From positions 1 to 49,993 of the forward strand of contig CALFCF010000050.1 of NCBI GenBank assembly GCA_937951345.1: a stretch of 49,993 nucleotides of DNA, read 5' to 3'. Both the position numbers and the translations under genes were made by a program. Shown piece after piece: positions 16,289 to 24,788 of this stretch (position 1 is the first letter of the stretch; the number at the start of each line of letters is the position of its first letter). Below the pieces are notes generated by a model. The model worked only from the letters and a program-made list of their open reading frames with translations. It was not told the origin of the DNA and searched no databases. Source of the DNA: an uncultured Granulosicoccaceae bacterium. Lineage in GTDB: Bacteria > Pseudomonadota > Gammaproteobacteria > Granulosicoccales > Granulosicoccaceae.

Positions 16289-16783
16289 ATGAAAAATAAC
16301 CTTCTGTTACATACGGTATTGGGATTCGCACTGGCACTTTCACTGAGCGTCCACGCACGAGCTGCTGAGATGGATGCGGAAAGCCAGGCAAGCTTCGACA
16401 CTGTGATGAGCTTTATGGGTGCAATCGGTAGTGGCGATATGGATACAGCGATATCACTAATGGCTGAAGACATGGTCTGGCTCAACGAAGGCGATAGTGC
16501 AATGCCCTGGATTGGCCCATGGGTCGGTAAAGCCGAGATTCTGAATTTTTTACCTATATTTGGTGAGAATTTCAGGACCACTGCCTGGGAAAACACCGAT
16601 GCTTTCGCCTTGGGTGACACTGTTGCTGTATTTGGAAAAATGAACGGAATCACCACGCACTCGGGTAAGGAAATCGGAGAGTTCTCTTTTGCCTTGCGTG
16701 CCAAAGTTCGCGACGGAAAAGTAATACTTTGGAACTGGTTCGAAGACAGCTATGCGGTCAGTCAGGCCTTCCACGGAAAATAA
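16289..16783 (+). CDS. Second exported SnoaL-like (NTF2-fold) protein
   Basis: A 164-residue protein with a signal peptide (LLLHTVLGFALALSLSVHARA, cleavage near residue 26), followed by an NTF2/SnoaL-like domain: FDTVMSFMGAIGSGDMDTAISLMAEDMVWLN, a WIGPWVGKAEILNFLPIF loop, and strands ending EFSFALRAKVRDGKVILWNWFED. It resembles the ketosteroid-isomerase-like small proteins rather than its SnoaL neighbour in detail. ATG at 16289 follows a 67-bp gap after the DUF5519 gene. The substrate is unknown; the three genes probably form one transcript. Confidence 0.78.
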   Translation: MKNNLLLHTVLGFALALSLSVHARAAEMDAESQASFDTVMSFMGAIGSGDMDTAISLMAEDMVWLNEGDSAMPWIGPWVGKAEILNFLPIFGENFRTTAWENTDAFALGDTVAVFGKMNGITTHSGKEIGEFSFALRAKVRDGKVILWNWFEDSYAVSQAFHGK

Positions 16784-16791
16784 TGAATTAG

Positions 16792-16827
16792 AAAAAGACA
16801 AGTAAAAAGACAAGTAAAAAGACAAGA
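16792..16827 (+). repeat. Three tandem copies of a 12-bp unit
   Basis: AAAAAGACAAGT is repeated at 16792-16803 and 16804-16815, with a third copy at 16816-16827 differing only in its last base. It starts nine bases after the stop of the second SnoaL-like gene. It is a small variable-number-type repeat with no assigned function and could vary in copy number between strains. Confidence 0.9.
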
Positions 16828-17310
16828 ACACCCATAAATTGCTCGACAAAACCCACCTGTCTGTTGGATGCCAGGGTTCCAATCCGGATATCGCTAAAAG
16901 GAATTAGCGACGACTGCAAATAAATCCGTCTGGACGTTATCCCTTACTACCACTGTGTCATCCGCACTTTGACGTCAGATTGAGTCGGCGCGAAATCGCT
17001 AACTCTTTGCAGTCCGGTTTCAGGGTCAAACGCCGGCGCTTTAGCAAGCGCCCGGCATCACCGAAGGTTTTCACAACAAAATGAAGATGATCGCAAGACG
17101 GGCTTACGGGTTCAGAAACTTCTGACAACTATCGATTACGAGTTCTGGCTCACTGTGGATGGGATCGTTATCAACAGAGGTTAATGTATGCCTGTTGAAT
17201 AGTTGTTTTCGTTTCAATGGTTCTGGATCTTAAACTGTGTTCTCGGGGTCGAAAACGGAGCTTCAGAACAAACCGAAGCTCAAGTCAAATGCAGCACTAA
17301 CAAAGATGAA

Positions 17311-17346
17311 GTGCGGGACTCAGCGCAGTATCGGTAAATCCCGCAC
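17311..17346 (-). terminator. Possible weak terminator after tdm
   Basis: GTGCGGGA (17311-17318) pairs with TCCCGCAC (17339-17346) around a 20-base loop, just downstream of the tdm stop at 17357. In the transcribed direction the stem is followed by TTCATCTTTG, only moderately T-rich. It could be a weak intrinsic terminator or an mRNA-end stabiliser for the long amine operon. Confidence 0.4.
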
Positions 17347-17356
17347 CAGCGCCGAT

Positions 17357-19777
17357 TCAGGAAGAAGCAGCTAATTCAGCAAGCGTTCGTGAGTAATCAC
17401 CCTTTACACGCGACTTGCTCGGGTCAAAGTGCGGGAACGCTATAACAGACGCCGGTATGCGTTTTTGCAAACCGTCAAGCTGACCAACTTCCACTTGCGT
17501 GCCGATTTCGGCGTGGGTTACATCCATCCGGCAAAGTGCGATTACCTTACCCAGCACCGGTGACTTCATGGCTGATGTAATCTCGCCTACCTGTGCCTTG
17601 CCGACTCGCACACAATCACCGTTAACCGGTACCAGCCCGCCTTCCAGCTCAAGACCAACCAGCTTCTTTTGCGGTGACTCTTTGCGACGAAGTATGGCTT
17701 CTTTACCGATATAGTCATCGGTCTTGGATGCCGGCACGGTGAAACCAATACCGGCTTCAAACGGATCGGTCTGGTCAGAGAATTCATAACCGGCAAATAT
17801 CAAACCGGCTTCAACGCGCACCATATCAAGCGCTGCCAACCCGAACGGCAACATACCGTGCGGCTCACCAGCTTTCCAGATTACATCGAACACTGTTTCT
17901 GCATGTTTTGGGTGACAAAATACTTCGTACCCCAATTCACCCGTGTATCCGGTGCGACTGACAACGACAGGCACACCATCGAATTCCTGAATGCGGGCAA
18001 CCGTTAAACGGAACCACCCGAGTTCGTCGACAGAGGGTTGTGCCGGGGGTGTCCAGATAACTGATGATAATATTTCGCGCGACAGAGGCCCTTGAACAGC
18101 GATGTTGCATAGCTGGTCAGTCGAATCACGTACCCATGCATGCAGATTATGTTTTTCTGCCTGCTCGCGTAACCATATGCCCGAATCATCATTACCTCCC
18201 ACCCAGCGAAAGTTGTTATCGCCGAGACGAAATACAGTGCCATCGTCGATCATACCGCCGTGCTCATAACAAATAGCTGTGTACACAACCTGTCCTACAG
18301 ACAGCTTTTTCATGTCCCGCGTCACGCACAATTGCATCAGCTCTTCAGCGTCAGGACCCGTCACCTCAAACTTTCTTAGCGGTGATAAATCCATGACAAC
18401 AGCTTTTTCACGACACGCCCAGTACTCAGCGATTGCGCCGTGGCTATGCATCTGGTTAGCCAGCCAATAGCCGTTGTATTCGGTGAAGTCACGCGTGAAA
18501 CGTGAGAATGATGAATGAAAACCGGTTTCTTTTGTTGCAGCCATATCGGAATCCGTTTTTTTTCGGAATGCCACGGAACGTTTGAAATCTTCCTTTTCGT
18601 CATACACACGAACCTGTATGTCAGTCGGATTCCAGCCATTGGCAGGATCAACGTCACAGGGACACGCCGTCGAAACACAAACCAGATCGTCGAGCGCACG
18701 CAGTAACACGTAATCCCCGGGACGTGACCACGGGTCATCCATGCCGATCGCATTTGCATCGTCAATCATGGTGTTGAAAAAGAAATTGATTGCAGGCCAA
18801 CCACCTCGCGGTCTGACATTGAAACGCCCGAGCGAGATGTTCATGTTGTCTGTGCAATTAACATGACCGGGATAACCCAGATCATCGTAGTACCTTGCAG
18901 TACAGGCAAGACCAAAGGTATCGTGCCGTCCGCAGGTGTCCTGAACAATTTCAACCAGCGGTTGCTGATTCATTGCCCAGTACTTTGCATATAAACCGGG
19001 GGTCGGGTAACCAAGCCCCATCAGTGAGCGGGTTGTTGTCGGGTCGATCGCATGTTCCAACCCTTGATCAAGACTGCTGAGCGACAGCGCCTGAAAGTCA
19101 GAACATTCCCGTCCTTTGAGATCCAGTATCTGAACGTACTGACCAGCTTTGACTTCATAAGCCTGCGCTTGCCCGGGCTGAATATTGATGTCCTGCAACG
19201 GGTCAGCCAACGGATCAGCAACACCGGCCCATTCATCCGACGTTTCCGGATGACAACGCTCGATATAGAGCGTGACCGGTGTGGTGGTGTTCTGCTCACC
19301 CGGTTGCATGGGTTCGCCCGGCGCACTGACAATAAGCAGACCATCCACGTCAGTCACAAACTCGGCTGTGTTGCCCGCGACAGAGTCCGGACCAAACAGC
19401 GAAACCGCGTTGGCAGTGGCGATATCAAAGCCACTCTTGTGAAGCGCATTGAGTACACGCTTTGCAGAGGCTTCGGTTGAGGACAGCACGGTTTGTAAAC
19501 CAACGGCTACATCAACCACCTGCCCTGCGCCACTGCGATGGAAAACGCCGGTATCGGAGCGCCCATCCGGTGTAAAGAACACCAGTTCAGCGCGCTGCTT
19601 ACCTTCATCGTCTACAACAGCGAACGTGTCACCTGCACGTAATTCAACAGCGCGCGATCCGTGTGGTGGCACCGGATAGCGCTCTGTATTCTCGGCCAGC
19701 ACCGGTATACCCGGCACCAGGACAGCCCCCATCTGCATGGGATGTCTGAACCTGTCGGGTGTGTGCGCAAGACTCAT
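17357..19777 (-). CDS. tdm: Trimethylamine-N-oxide demethylase Tdm
   Basis: Tdm converts TMAO to dimethylamine and formaldehyde in the cytoplasm. The 806 residues show the family's two-part build. An N-terminal part of about 400 residues contains a DUF1989-type metal-binding domain (GRECSDFQAL near 222-231, DTCGRHDTFGLAC near 281-292, CTDN near 308, STACPCDVDP near 369-378 with clustered Cys/His/Asp). The C-terminal half is GcvT-like (MDLSPLRKFEVTGPDAEEL, VSRTGYTGELGYE, GLAALDMVRVEAGL), as in tetrahydrofolate-dependent aminomethyltransferases, expected to capture the formaldehyde. Length matches known Tdm. It is the last gene of the cluster, 84 bp after tmm, which makes its substrate. A dimethylglycine or sarcosine dehydrogenase is excluded by the absence of an FAD domain. 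Confidence 0.9.
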   Translation of the reverse strand: MSLAHTPDRFRHPMQMGAVLVPGIPVLAENTERYPVPPHGSRAVELRAGDTFAVVDDEGKQRAELVFFTPDGRSDTGVFHRSGAGQVVDVAVGLQTVLSSTEASAKRVLNALHKSGFDIATANAVSLFGPDSVAGNTAEFVTDVDGLLIVSAPGEPMQPGEQNTTTPVTLYIERCHPETSDEWAGVADPLADPLQDINIQPGQAQAYEVKAGQYVQILDLKGRECSDFQALSLSSLDQGLEHAIDPTTTRSLMGLGYPTPGLYAKYWAMNQQPLVEIVQDTCGRHDTFGLACTARYYDDLGYPGHVNCTDNMNISLGRFNVRPRGGWPAINFFFNTMIDDANAIGMDDPWSRPGDYVLLRALDDLVCVSTACPCDVDPANGWNPTDIQVRVYDEKEDFKRSVAFRKKTDSDMAATKETGFHSSFSRFTRDFTEYNGYWLANQMHSHGAIAEYWACREKAVVMDLSPLRKFEVTGPDAEELMQLCVTRDMKKLSVGQVVYTAICYEHGGMIDDGTVFRLGDNNFRWVGGNDDSGIWLREQAEKHNLHAWVRDSTDQLCNIAVQGPLSREILSSVIWTPPAQPSVDELGWFRLTVARIQEFDGVPVVVSRTGYTGELGYEVFCHPKHAETVFDVIWKAGEPHGMLPFGLAALDMVRVEAGLIFAGYEFSDQTDPFEAGIGFTVPASKTDDYIGKEAILRRKESPQKKLVGLELEGGLVPVNGDCVRVGKAQVGEITSAMKSPVLGKVIALCRMDVTHAEIGTQVEVGQLDGLQKRIPASVIAFPHFDPSKSRVKGDYSRTLAELAASS

Positions 19778-19861
19778 AAGCTATCCGGTTAGCAGTGCGC
19801 ATCATTGATCCAGAACTTTGGTTTCTGGCAAGGAGACATGATGCGACTACGGCTTGTCAGA

Positions 19862-21199
19862 CTAGTTTTTCAAATAGGTTTTCATCGTATCGTCCATCGC
19901 CTCAACCCACTTGGTGTGGTGCACCGGTGCGTCATTGCCTGTCATCAACGATTTATAACCATTGTCACGGAAACCCATAATGTCGTCGTGCTTGTGATGC
20001 TCCCAGGTCATGAAGGTCTTATTGACACCTTCAATATCGAAGCTAGGGTAATCCGTCTGATCGATCAGCTCCTGAGTGTAATCCCCCTGGAACCAGATCA
20101 TATCCTCGTCCGTTTCCAGTTTGCCTTCACGCTCTTCCCACTTGGTGCTACGCGCTTCCATTTCGGCTTTCGATGGCAGCGAAATTTTGCCCATGATGAC
20201 ATCGCGCGCCCACCAGGCCTGTGCGTCAAACATGTTGAATGTATAAAACTGATCCTGCATGCCAATGTACATAATTTTCGGATTGGCTTCGAATGCAACA
20301 CCCTGATAAAGCCCCGGTGTCCATAAACGATTGGTGGTTACCAGGCGTATCTCATCCTGTATGAACGGAAAATGATGCAGATAGCCGGTACACAGAATGA
20401 TCGCATCAATGTCTTTCGATGTGCCGTCCTTGAAATGACAGGTTTTACCTTCAACCTTTGTCAGTAGCGGTTTGGTTTCCCAGTTGTCCGGCCAGTGAAA
20501 TCCCATCGGATTGGTGCGATAACAAGCTGTTACAGATTTAGCACCGTATTTCCAGCACTGTGAACCGATATCTTCTGCTGAGTAACTTGAGCCGACAATC
20601 ATGACGTCCTGGTCTTTAAACTCCAGCGCCTCACGGAAATCGTGTGCGTGTATAACACGGCCTTCAAATTTATCTATGCCTTCGAAATAAGGAACATTCG
20701 GGGTCGAGAAGTGGCCGGTCGATACAATGACGTTATCAAAAACATCTTTGACCTGTTTGTCGTTAACCAGGTCATGTGCAATCACGGTGAAGTTCTCCTG
20801 GTCTTTGTTGTACTCAACCCAACGTACCGGATGACGGAACTTAACCCAGGGTCTGACGCCGGCTTTTTCGACACGCCCTTTTATATAGTCGGCCAGTACT
20901 TCACGGGGCGGGTAACTCGGTATCGGTTTGCCGAAGTGCTCTTCAAACGAATAATCCGCAAATTCAAGACACTCTTTCGGACCGTTTGACCAAAGGTAAC
21001 GATACATCGAACCATGTACCGGCTCGCCGAATTCATCAAGCCCTGTACGCCACGTAAAATTCCAGAGACCTCCCCAGTCATCCTGTTTTTCAAAACAGAC
21101 AACTTCAGGGATATCTTCACCGTTTTGTTTTGCACTTTGGAATGCACGCAAGGCCGCCGTCCCGCTCGGACCAGCACCGATAATTGCCACTTTGGTCAT
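19862..21199 (-). CDS. tmm: Trimethylamine monooxygenase Tmm (bacterial FMO)
   Basis: Tmm oxidises trimethylamine to TMAO with NADPH and oxygen. The 445-residue sequence has the FAD fingerprint [14 protein letters not shown] near residue 7, the segment [15 protein letters not shown] seen in bacterial FMOs, [15 protein letters not shown], the FMO identity motif FxGxxxHxxxF as [11 protein letters not shown], the NADPH-binding [21 protein letters not shown], and the C-terminal [10 protein letters not shown] block. These are typical of Tmm rather than Baeyer-Villiger enzymes. ATG at 21199 has GGAGA nine bases upstream. The TMAO demethylase follows on the same strand, strongly supporting the assignment. 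It may also oxidise dimethylamine or sulfides, as related enzymes do. Confidence 0.93.
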   Translation of the reverse strand: MTKVAIIGAGPSGTAALRAFQSAKQNGEDIPEVVCFEKQDDWGGLWNFTWRTGLDEFGEPVHGSMYRYLWSNGPKECLEFADYSFEEHFGKPIPSYPPREVLADYIKGRVEKAGVRPWVKFRHPVRWVEYNKDQENFTVIAHDLVNDKQVKDVFDNVIVSTGHFSTPNVPYFEGIDKFEGRVIHAHDFREALEFKDQDVMIVGSSYSAEDIGSQCWKYGAKSVTACYRTNPMGFHWPDNWETKPLLTKVEGKTCHFKDGTSKDIDAIILCTGYLHHFPFIQDEIRLVTTNRLWTPGLYQGVAFEANPKIMYIGMQDQFYTFNMFDAQAWWARDVIMGKISLPSKAEMEARSTKWEEREGKLETDEDMIWFQGDYTQELIDQTDYPSFDIEGVNKTFMTWEHHKHDDIMGFRDNGYKSLMTGNDAPVHHTKWVEAMDDTMKTYLKN

Positions 21200-21307
21200 T
21201 CTTTTATTTCTCCAATCGGATGGTTGCCTCGAGGCTGACGAACGGAGCGTCAGGCCCGAATTTATATTGACAGACTCGAACGTTGCACGGAATTTCGCGA
21301 GGTAACA

Positions 21308-21889
21308 TCAAAAAGGCGATGGATCAGCCTGACATTGTGCCCAGTCGGGCTCGAAGCCAAGTATGATCGTATCGGGCGGCAACGCCGGATTGAACAACAT
21401 ATTATGCCAATAGGTGGCCTGCCACAACGGATTGTGCTGAGAGAGGCGCCAGACTTTACAATCAAGCTCATACTTCTGACTGAAAGCCGAAAACTCCAGT
21501 CGACACCGTCTGGCCTGCAGTAAGGTGCGGGCACCCTCTGACTCGGGTGCAAAGGTTGACGTTAATACGTCAGAAAATTCCAACGCTTTTTGATAGTAGG
21601 TTTCCGAAAAGAGCGTGACTGCCTCTTTGCGACGTTTGGCCGGATCGTGGGTGCGCTTAACCATGTGCTTCAATTCAGGCACGATGGAATGAGCTGGCAA
21701 CTTGCAAAGCACGGTTATGATATGCCCCATAGCCTCAGTGCTGTCCGGGAGATAAACCGCCGGTAACATTGCATCGCCCGGTTTTCCTTCATGCTCACGT
21801 ACCGTGATCTGGCGCGTTCTGCATTGCCAGCGCAGGAAATTTTCTTTCAGTAGCTGGTTGGCGCTATCTAGCCTTAGTACTTCACTCAT
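21308..21889 (-). CDS. Uncharacterised 193-residue protein in the methylamine operon
   Basis: I do not recognise this protein. ATG at 21889 (MSEVLRLDSANQLL) is preferred; a longer frame from TTG at 21931 would add 14 hydrophobic residues. It is soluble, with no signal peptide or membrane segment. It contains two cysteines within WQCRTRQIT and ILCKLP-like positions and another pair near RRCRLEFSAF and DCKVWRLS. Tryptophan-rich, basic C-terminal segments (NPLWQATYWHNMLFNP) end the protein. It sits between the nitrilase-family amidase and tmm on the same strand, about 108 bp upstream of tmm. Its place suggests an accessory or enzymatic role in methylated-amine metabolism. It does not look like DmmA, DmmB, DmmC or an MgdABCD subunit. 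Confidence 0.72.
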   Translation of the reverse strand: MSEVLRLDSANQLLKENFLRWQCRTRQITVREHEGKPGDAMLPAVYLPDSTEAMGHIITVLCKLPAHSIVPELKHMVKRTHDPAKRRKEAVTLFSETYYQKALEFSDVLTSTFAPESEGARTLLQARRCRLEFSAFSQKYELDCKVWRLSQHNPLWQATYWHNMLFNPALPPDTIILGFEPDWAQCQADPSPF

Positions 21890-21949
21890 TAACCGGTTCG
21901 ACCACGAAAGGATTGTTAATACAAGGAGCAAACAGGTGCTGTAACTGGA

Positions 21950-22879
21950 TCATCGCGATGCACCTACCGTTGCAGTTATTAATGGTGCATCACTGTCCTG
22001 TACATCACTTTCTTGCGCAGACCATGGCCGATCGTGCTGCAGGCTAGGTATTTTTTTACGCGCCTCCTGCACTCGCCGCCTGTCTATGTTTGCGCTAATC
22101 ACACCCGGACCGACACCGCCATCGGCAAGCACCTCACCCCACGGATCAATAATCAGCGAGTGTCCGTAGGCTTCGCCGCCACCTGACACTGCACCGGTTG
22201 CACAGGGTGCAATAACGTAGGCACCATTTTCAATCGCTCGGGCGCGACACAGTGCATGCCAATGAGCCTCACCAGTCAAACGAGTAAATGCGGCAGGAAT
22301 AGCGAGTACCTCAGCACCGGAGTGTGCGAGATCACGATAGAGTTGCGGGAATCGCAAGTCGTAGCAAATGGTGTGGCCGAGTACACCGACTGGCGTACTG
22401 ACAAGCGATAGCTGATCGCCGGGATAAACAGTGTCAGACTCACGATACACCTTGTTTTCGGCGAGTTGCACGTCAAACAAGTGAATCTTGCTGTAGTCAG
22501 ATACGATCGCACCTGTATCACTGATTACAAACCCACGGTTGCTGTAACGCCCCGATGCATCCGCGTCAACTGCTATAGACCCGATTACAATCCATCTTGC
22601 AGTGTCGGCTGCATGCTGACGTAACGCATGCAACACCGGGTGTGCGTCAACATCCGAGACCGGCGGTGCAAACCGGCTGCTCTCGGTTTTCAATCCACCG
22701 CAATATTCCGGCAGAAACAACATCGTCGTGTCAGGGTCAGTCTGCGCGGCCAGATCAAGCGCTTCTGCAATCGCAGAGTCGTAATCCGGCCACAAACGCG
22801 TTTGCAGACAGGCTACCTTGACGGAAGCTTCATGCCCTCGTGCACTGTCTTTGCTGTCTTCAGACCGACTGAGTGACAT
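21950..22879 (-). CDS. Carbon-nitrogen hydrolase (nitrilase superfamily, Nit/omega-amidase-like)
   Basis: A 309-residue amidase with the catalytic triad of the superfamily: Glu58 in FLPEYCGG, Lys131 in YSKIHLFDV and Cys172 in GHTICYDLRFPQLYR. The YSKIHLFDV and ICYDLRFP motifs place it in the Nit1/NIT2 branch (deaminated-glutathione amidase, omega-amidase) rather than true nitrilases. An N-terminal extension of about 18 polar residues precedes the domain. ATG at 22879 has GGGGAG close upstream. Within the amine cluster, plausible substrates are 2-oxoglutaramate, its N-methyl analogue, or another gamma-glutamyl amide; this is inference. It belongs to the same transcription unit as mgsABC and tmm-tdm. 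Confidence 0.86.
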   Translation of the reverse strand: MSLSRSEDSKDSARGHEASVKVACLQTRLWPDYDSAIAEALDLAAQTDPDTTMLFLPEYCGGLKTESSRFAPPVSDVDAHPVLHALRQHAADTARWIVIGSIAVDADASGRYSNRGFVISDTGAIVSDYSKIHLFDVQLAENKVYRESDTVYPGDQLSLVSTPVGVLGHTICYDLRFPQLYRDLAHSGAEVLAIPAAFTRLTGEAHWHALCRARAIENGAYVIAPCATGAVSGGGEAYGHSLIIDPWGEVLADGGVGPGVISANIDRRRVQEARKKIPSLQHDRPWSAQESDVQDSDAPLITATVGASR

Positions 22880-22963
22880 CAGCTCCCCTTCAGGTTCTCA
22901 TTCCTCACCCGCCGTGGCGAACTATCAACCGACCGGCAAACACCCGCGTAATCAAAAAACTGA

Positions 22964-23374
22964 TCAGAACTTGGTGTAAGCCTGACGCAGCTGTACGAGC
23001 GGGTGACGATCAGACATCTGAAATTTGATTAACAGCTCACGCGCTATCATGTCGCGATCCTGCTGGTTGTCAGGTAGTTTGATCGAGTCGGGTACACGTA
23101 CCCAACCGTTGATGTTGCGATCGAATACCGCCGGGTTGCCATCCTCATAACCCATGTGCACATCTTCAAGCCAATTGAGATCGTGCCACCCCATGATCTC
23201 CAAGTACTTGGCAAGAAAAGGCGTCAACCGGTCATAATCGGGAACCAGGTTAACGTCATAGCGGTAGCCGATGTGCTGACCGATTTCTTTTTCGCGTGAT
23301 GACTCAAGACCGTCTCCCTTGATGAACTGGTCGACGTCTTTAATCTCGGAGCCTTTGTAGCTGGTACCTGCCAT
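22964..23374 (-). CDS. Uncharacterised 136-residue protein next to N-methylglutamate synthase
   Basis: I do not recognise this family. ATG at 23374 is well supported by GGAGG eight bases upstream and only 21 bp separate it from the mgsC stop. The protein is small, acidic and soluble, without cysteines, signal peptide or membrane segments. Notable stretches are VPDYDRLTPFLAKYLEIMGWHDLNWLEDVHMGYEDGN, rich in Trp, Asp and His, and a C-terminal helix ending VQLRQAYTKF. Tight spacing after the three synthase subunits suggests a fourth subunit or a helper protein of the synthase or of the nearby amidase. The His and Asp content could bind a metal, but no motif proves it. Confidence 0.78.
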   Translation of the reverse strand: MAGTSYKGSEIKDVDQFIKGDGLESSREKEIGQHIGYRYDVNLVPDYDRLTPFLAKYLEIMGWHDLNWLEDVHMGYEDGNPAVFDRNINGWVRVPDSIKLPDNQQDRDMIARELLIKFQMSDRHPLVQLRQAYTKF

Positions 23375-23395
23375 TGTATTGTCCTCCAGTCCCGG

Positions 23396-24778
23396 TTACA
23401 TGTGGTGGTAGTCGTCGATGCCGACTGTATGGTTGGTACCGGCGAGCGGTACTCCGGCAATTGCAGATGCTTCCATCGTTAATGCGCCGAGATCTTCGGG
23501 CTCAAGTGAATGCAGATTAGTCTTACCACAAGCGCGGGCAAACATCTGCGCTTCGATTGTCAGCGTGTGCAGGAAGTTATAAACGCGCTCGGCGGCTTCA
23601 TCAGGATTCAGGCGAGAGCGCAGAATCGGGTCCTGAGTTGCAACACCGACCGGGCATCGGCCTGAGTGACAGTGATAGCAGTAACCAGGTTCAACACCCA
23701 TTTCGTTCTGGAAGTCAGCTTCAGGAATATCCTTGTTGCAGTTCAGTGCCATCATGACTGAGTGACCCAAAGCAATAGCGTCAGCACCCAAAGCAATAGC
23801 CTTGGCAACGTCAGCACCGTTACGGATACCACCGGCATACACCAAGCTGATTTCGCCGCGCTTACCCAAATCATCAATCGCTTTACGCGCCTGACGAATA
23901 GCTGCCATACCGGGTACACCGGTCTCTTCAGTGGCCAGGTGCGGGCCAGCACCTGTGCCGCCTTCCATGCCATCGATGTAGATCGAGTCCGGGTCACATT
24001 TGACCGCCATGCGCACGTCGTCATAGACACGTGCAGCACCGAGCTTCAACTGAATCGGAATTTTCCAATCAGTGACTTCACGGATTTCCTGAATCTTCAG
24101 TGCCAGGTCATCCGGGCCAAGCCAGTCCGGGTGGCGTGCCGGTGAACGCTGATCGATACCAGCCGGCAGGGAACGCATTTCAGCCACCTGGTCGGTTACT
24201 TTCTGCCCCATTAAGTGACCACCAAGACCAACCTTACAACCCTGCCCGATAAAGAACTCACAACCATCGGCAAGAACCAGATGGTTAGGGTTAAAACCGT
24301 AGCGCGACTGTATGCACTGATAGAACCACTTACTTGAATAGCGACGCTCATCCGGAATCATGCCACCTTCACCGGAGCAGGTTGCAGTACCAGCCATACT
24401 CGCGCCACGCGCCAGAGCGGTTTTCGCTTCAAAACTTAATGCGCCGAAACTCATTCCAGTAACGTAGACCGGAATATCCAGTTCAAGAGGACGTTGGGCA
24501 CGTGGACCGATTACGGTCTTGGTTAAACATTTTTCACGATAGCCCTCGATAACGAAGCGCGTCAGTGTGCCGGGAAGAAACGTCAGGTCATCCCAGTGCG
24601 GAATTTTCTTGAACAACGAAAACCCGCGCATGCGGTAGCGACCAAGTTCTGACTTGATGTGAATATCGTCAATAACCGACGGCGGGAAAACAAAGCTGTT
24701 ACCAAGTCGATTGACATCGCGTTCAAGCGGCTTCTTTTCCGGTAACGGTTGCGTTTTAGGATCGTTTTTAGCAGCCAT
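23396..24778 (-). CDS. mgsC: N-methylglutamate synthase FMN-binding subunit MgsC (GlxD/GltB-like)
   Basis: A 460-residue protein matching the FMN-binding synthase domain of glutamate synthase. Landmarks are VTGMSFGALSFEAKTALARGASMAG, GEGGMIPDERRY, the IQLKLGAARV strand, IDGMEGGTGAGPHLATEETGVP (FMN phosphate region) and VYAGGIRNGADVAKAIALGADAIALG. Near the C terminus is an iron-sulfur cysteine set, CYHCHSGRCPVG. It would join methylamine to 2-oxoglutarate-derived glutamate in the N-methylglutamate pathway, working with MgsA and MgsB. An alternative is the homologous GlxBCD of unknown amine specificity. ATG at 24778, with GGAGA upstream, starts ten bases after mgsB. The amine context favours the Mgs reading. 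Confidence 0.82.
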   Translation of the reverse strand: MAAKNDPKTQPLPEKKPLERDVNRLGNSFVFPPSVIDDIHIKSELGRYRMRGFSLFKKIPHWDDLTFLPGTLTRFVIEGYREKCLTKTVIGPRAQRPLELDIPVYVTGMSFGALSFEAKTALARGASMAGTATCSGEGGMIPDERRYSSKWFYQCIQSRYGFNPNHLVLADGCEFFIGQGCKVGLGGHLMGQKVTDQVAEMRSLPAGIDQRSPARHPDWLGPDDLALKIQEIREVTDWKIPIQLKLGAARVYDDVRMAVKCDPDSIYIDGMEGGTGAGPHLATEETGVPGMAAIRQARKAIDDLGKRGEISLVYAGGIRNGADVAKAIALGADAIALGHSVMMALNCNKDIPEADFQNEMGVEPGYCYHCHSGRCPVGVATQDPILRSRLNPDEAAERVYNFLHTLTIEAQMFARACGKTNLHSLEPEDLGALTMEASAIAGVPLAGTNHTVGIDDYHHM

Positions 24779-24788
24779 TCTCTGTCTC

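Larger units (their letters stand above)
16784..17356. other. Non-coding gap of about 570 bp with a tandem repeat and a weak hairpin
   Basis: The gap lies between the converging SnoaL and tdm genes. It begins with three tandem 12-bp units (listed separately) and ends with a stem-loop beyond the tdm stop (listed separately). No frame between them has a credible start, ribosome site and protein pattern, and no tRNA-like fold is apparent. The middle may hold 3' untranslated sequence or decayed DNA. Confidence 0.4.

Noticed and set aside
16792-16827. Possible CRISPR fragment.
   Set aside because: The units are 12 bp, directly adjacent, with no spacers and no cas genes nearby.
17357-19777. Dimethylglycine or sarcosine oxidase-like enzyme because of the GcvT-like C-terminal half.
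   Set aside because: The N-terminal half is the DUF1989 type with a Cys/His cluster and has no FAD-binding domain.
19862-21199. Baeyer-Villiger monooxygenase rather than Tmm.
   Set aside because: The [14 protein letters not shown] block, normal Tmm length and direct adjacency to tdm favour trimethylamine monooxygenase.
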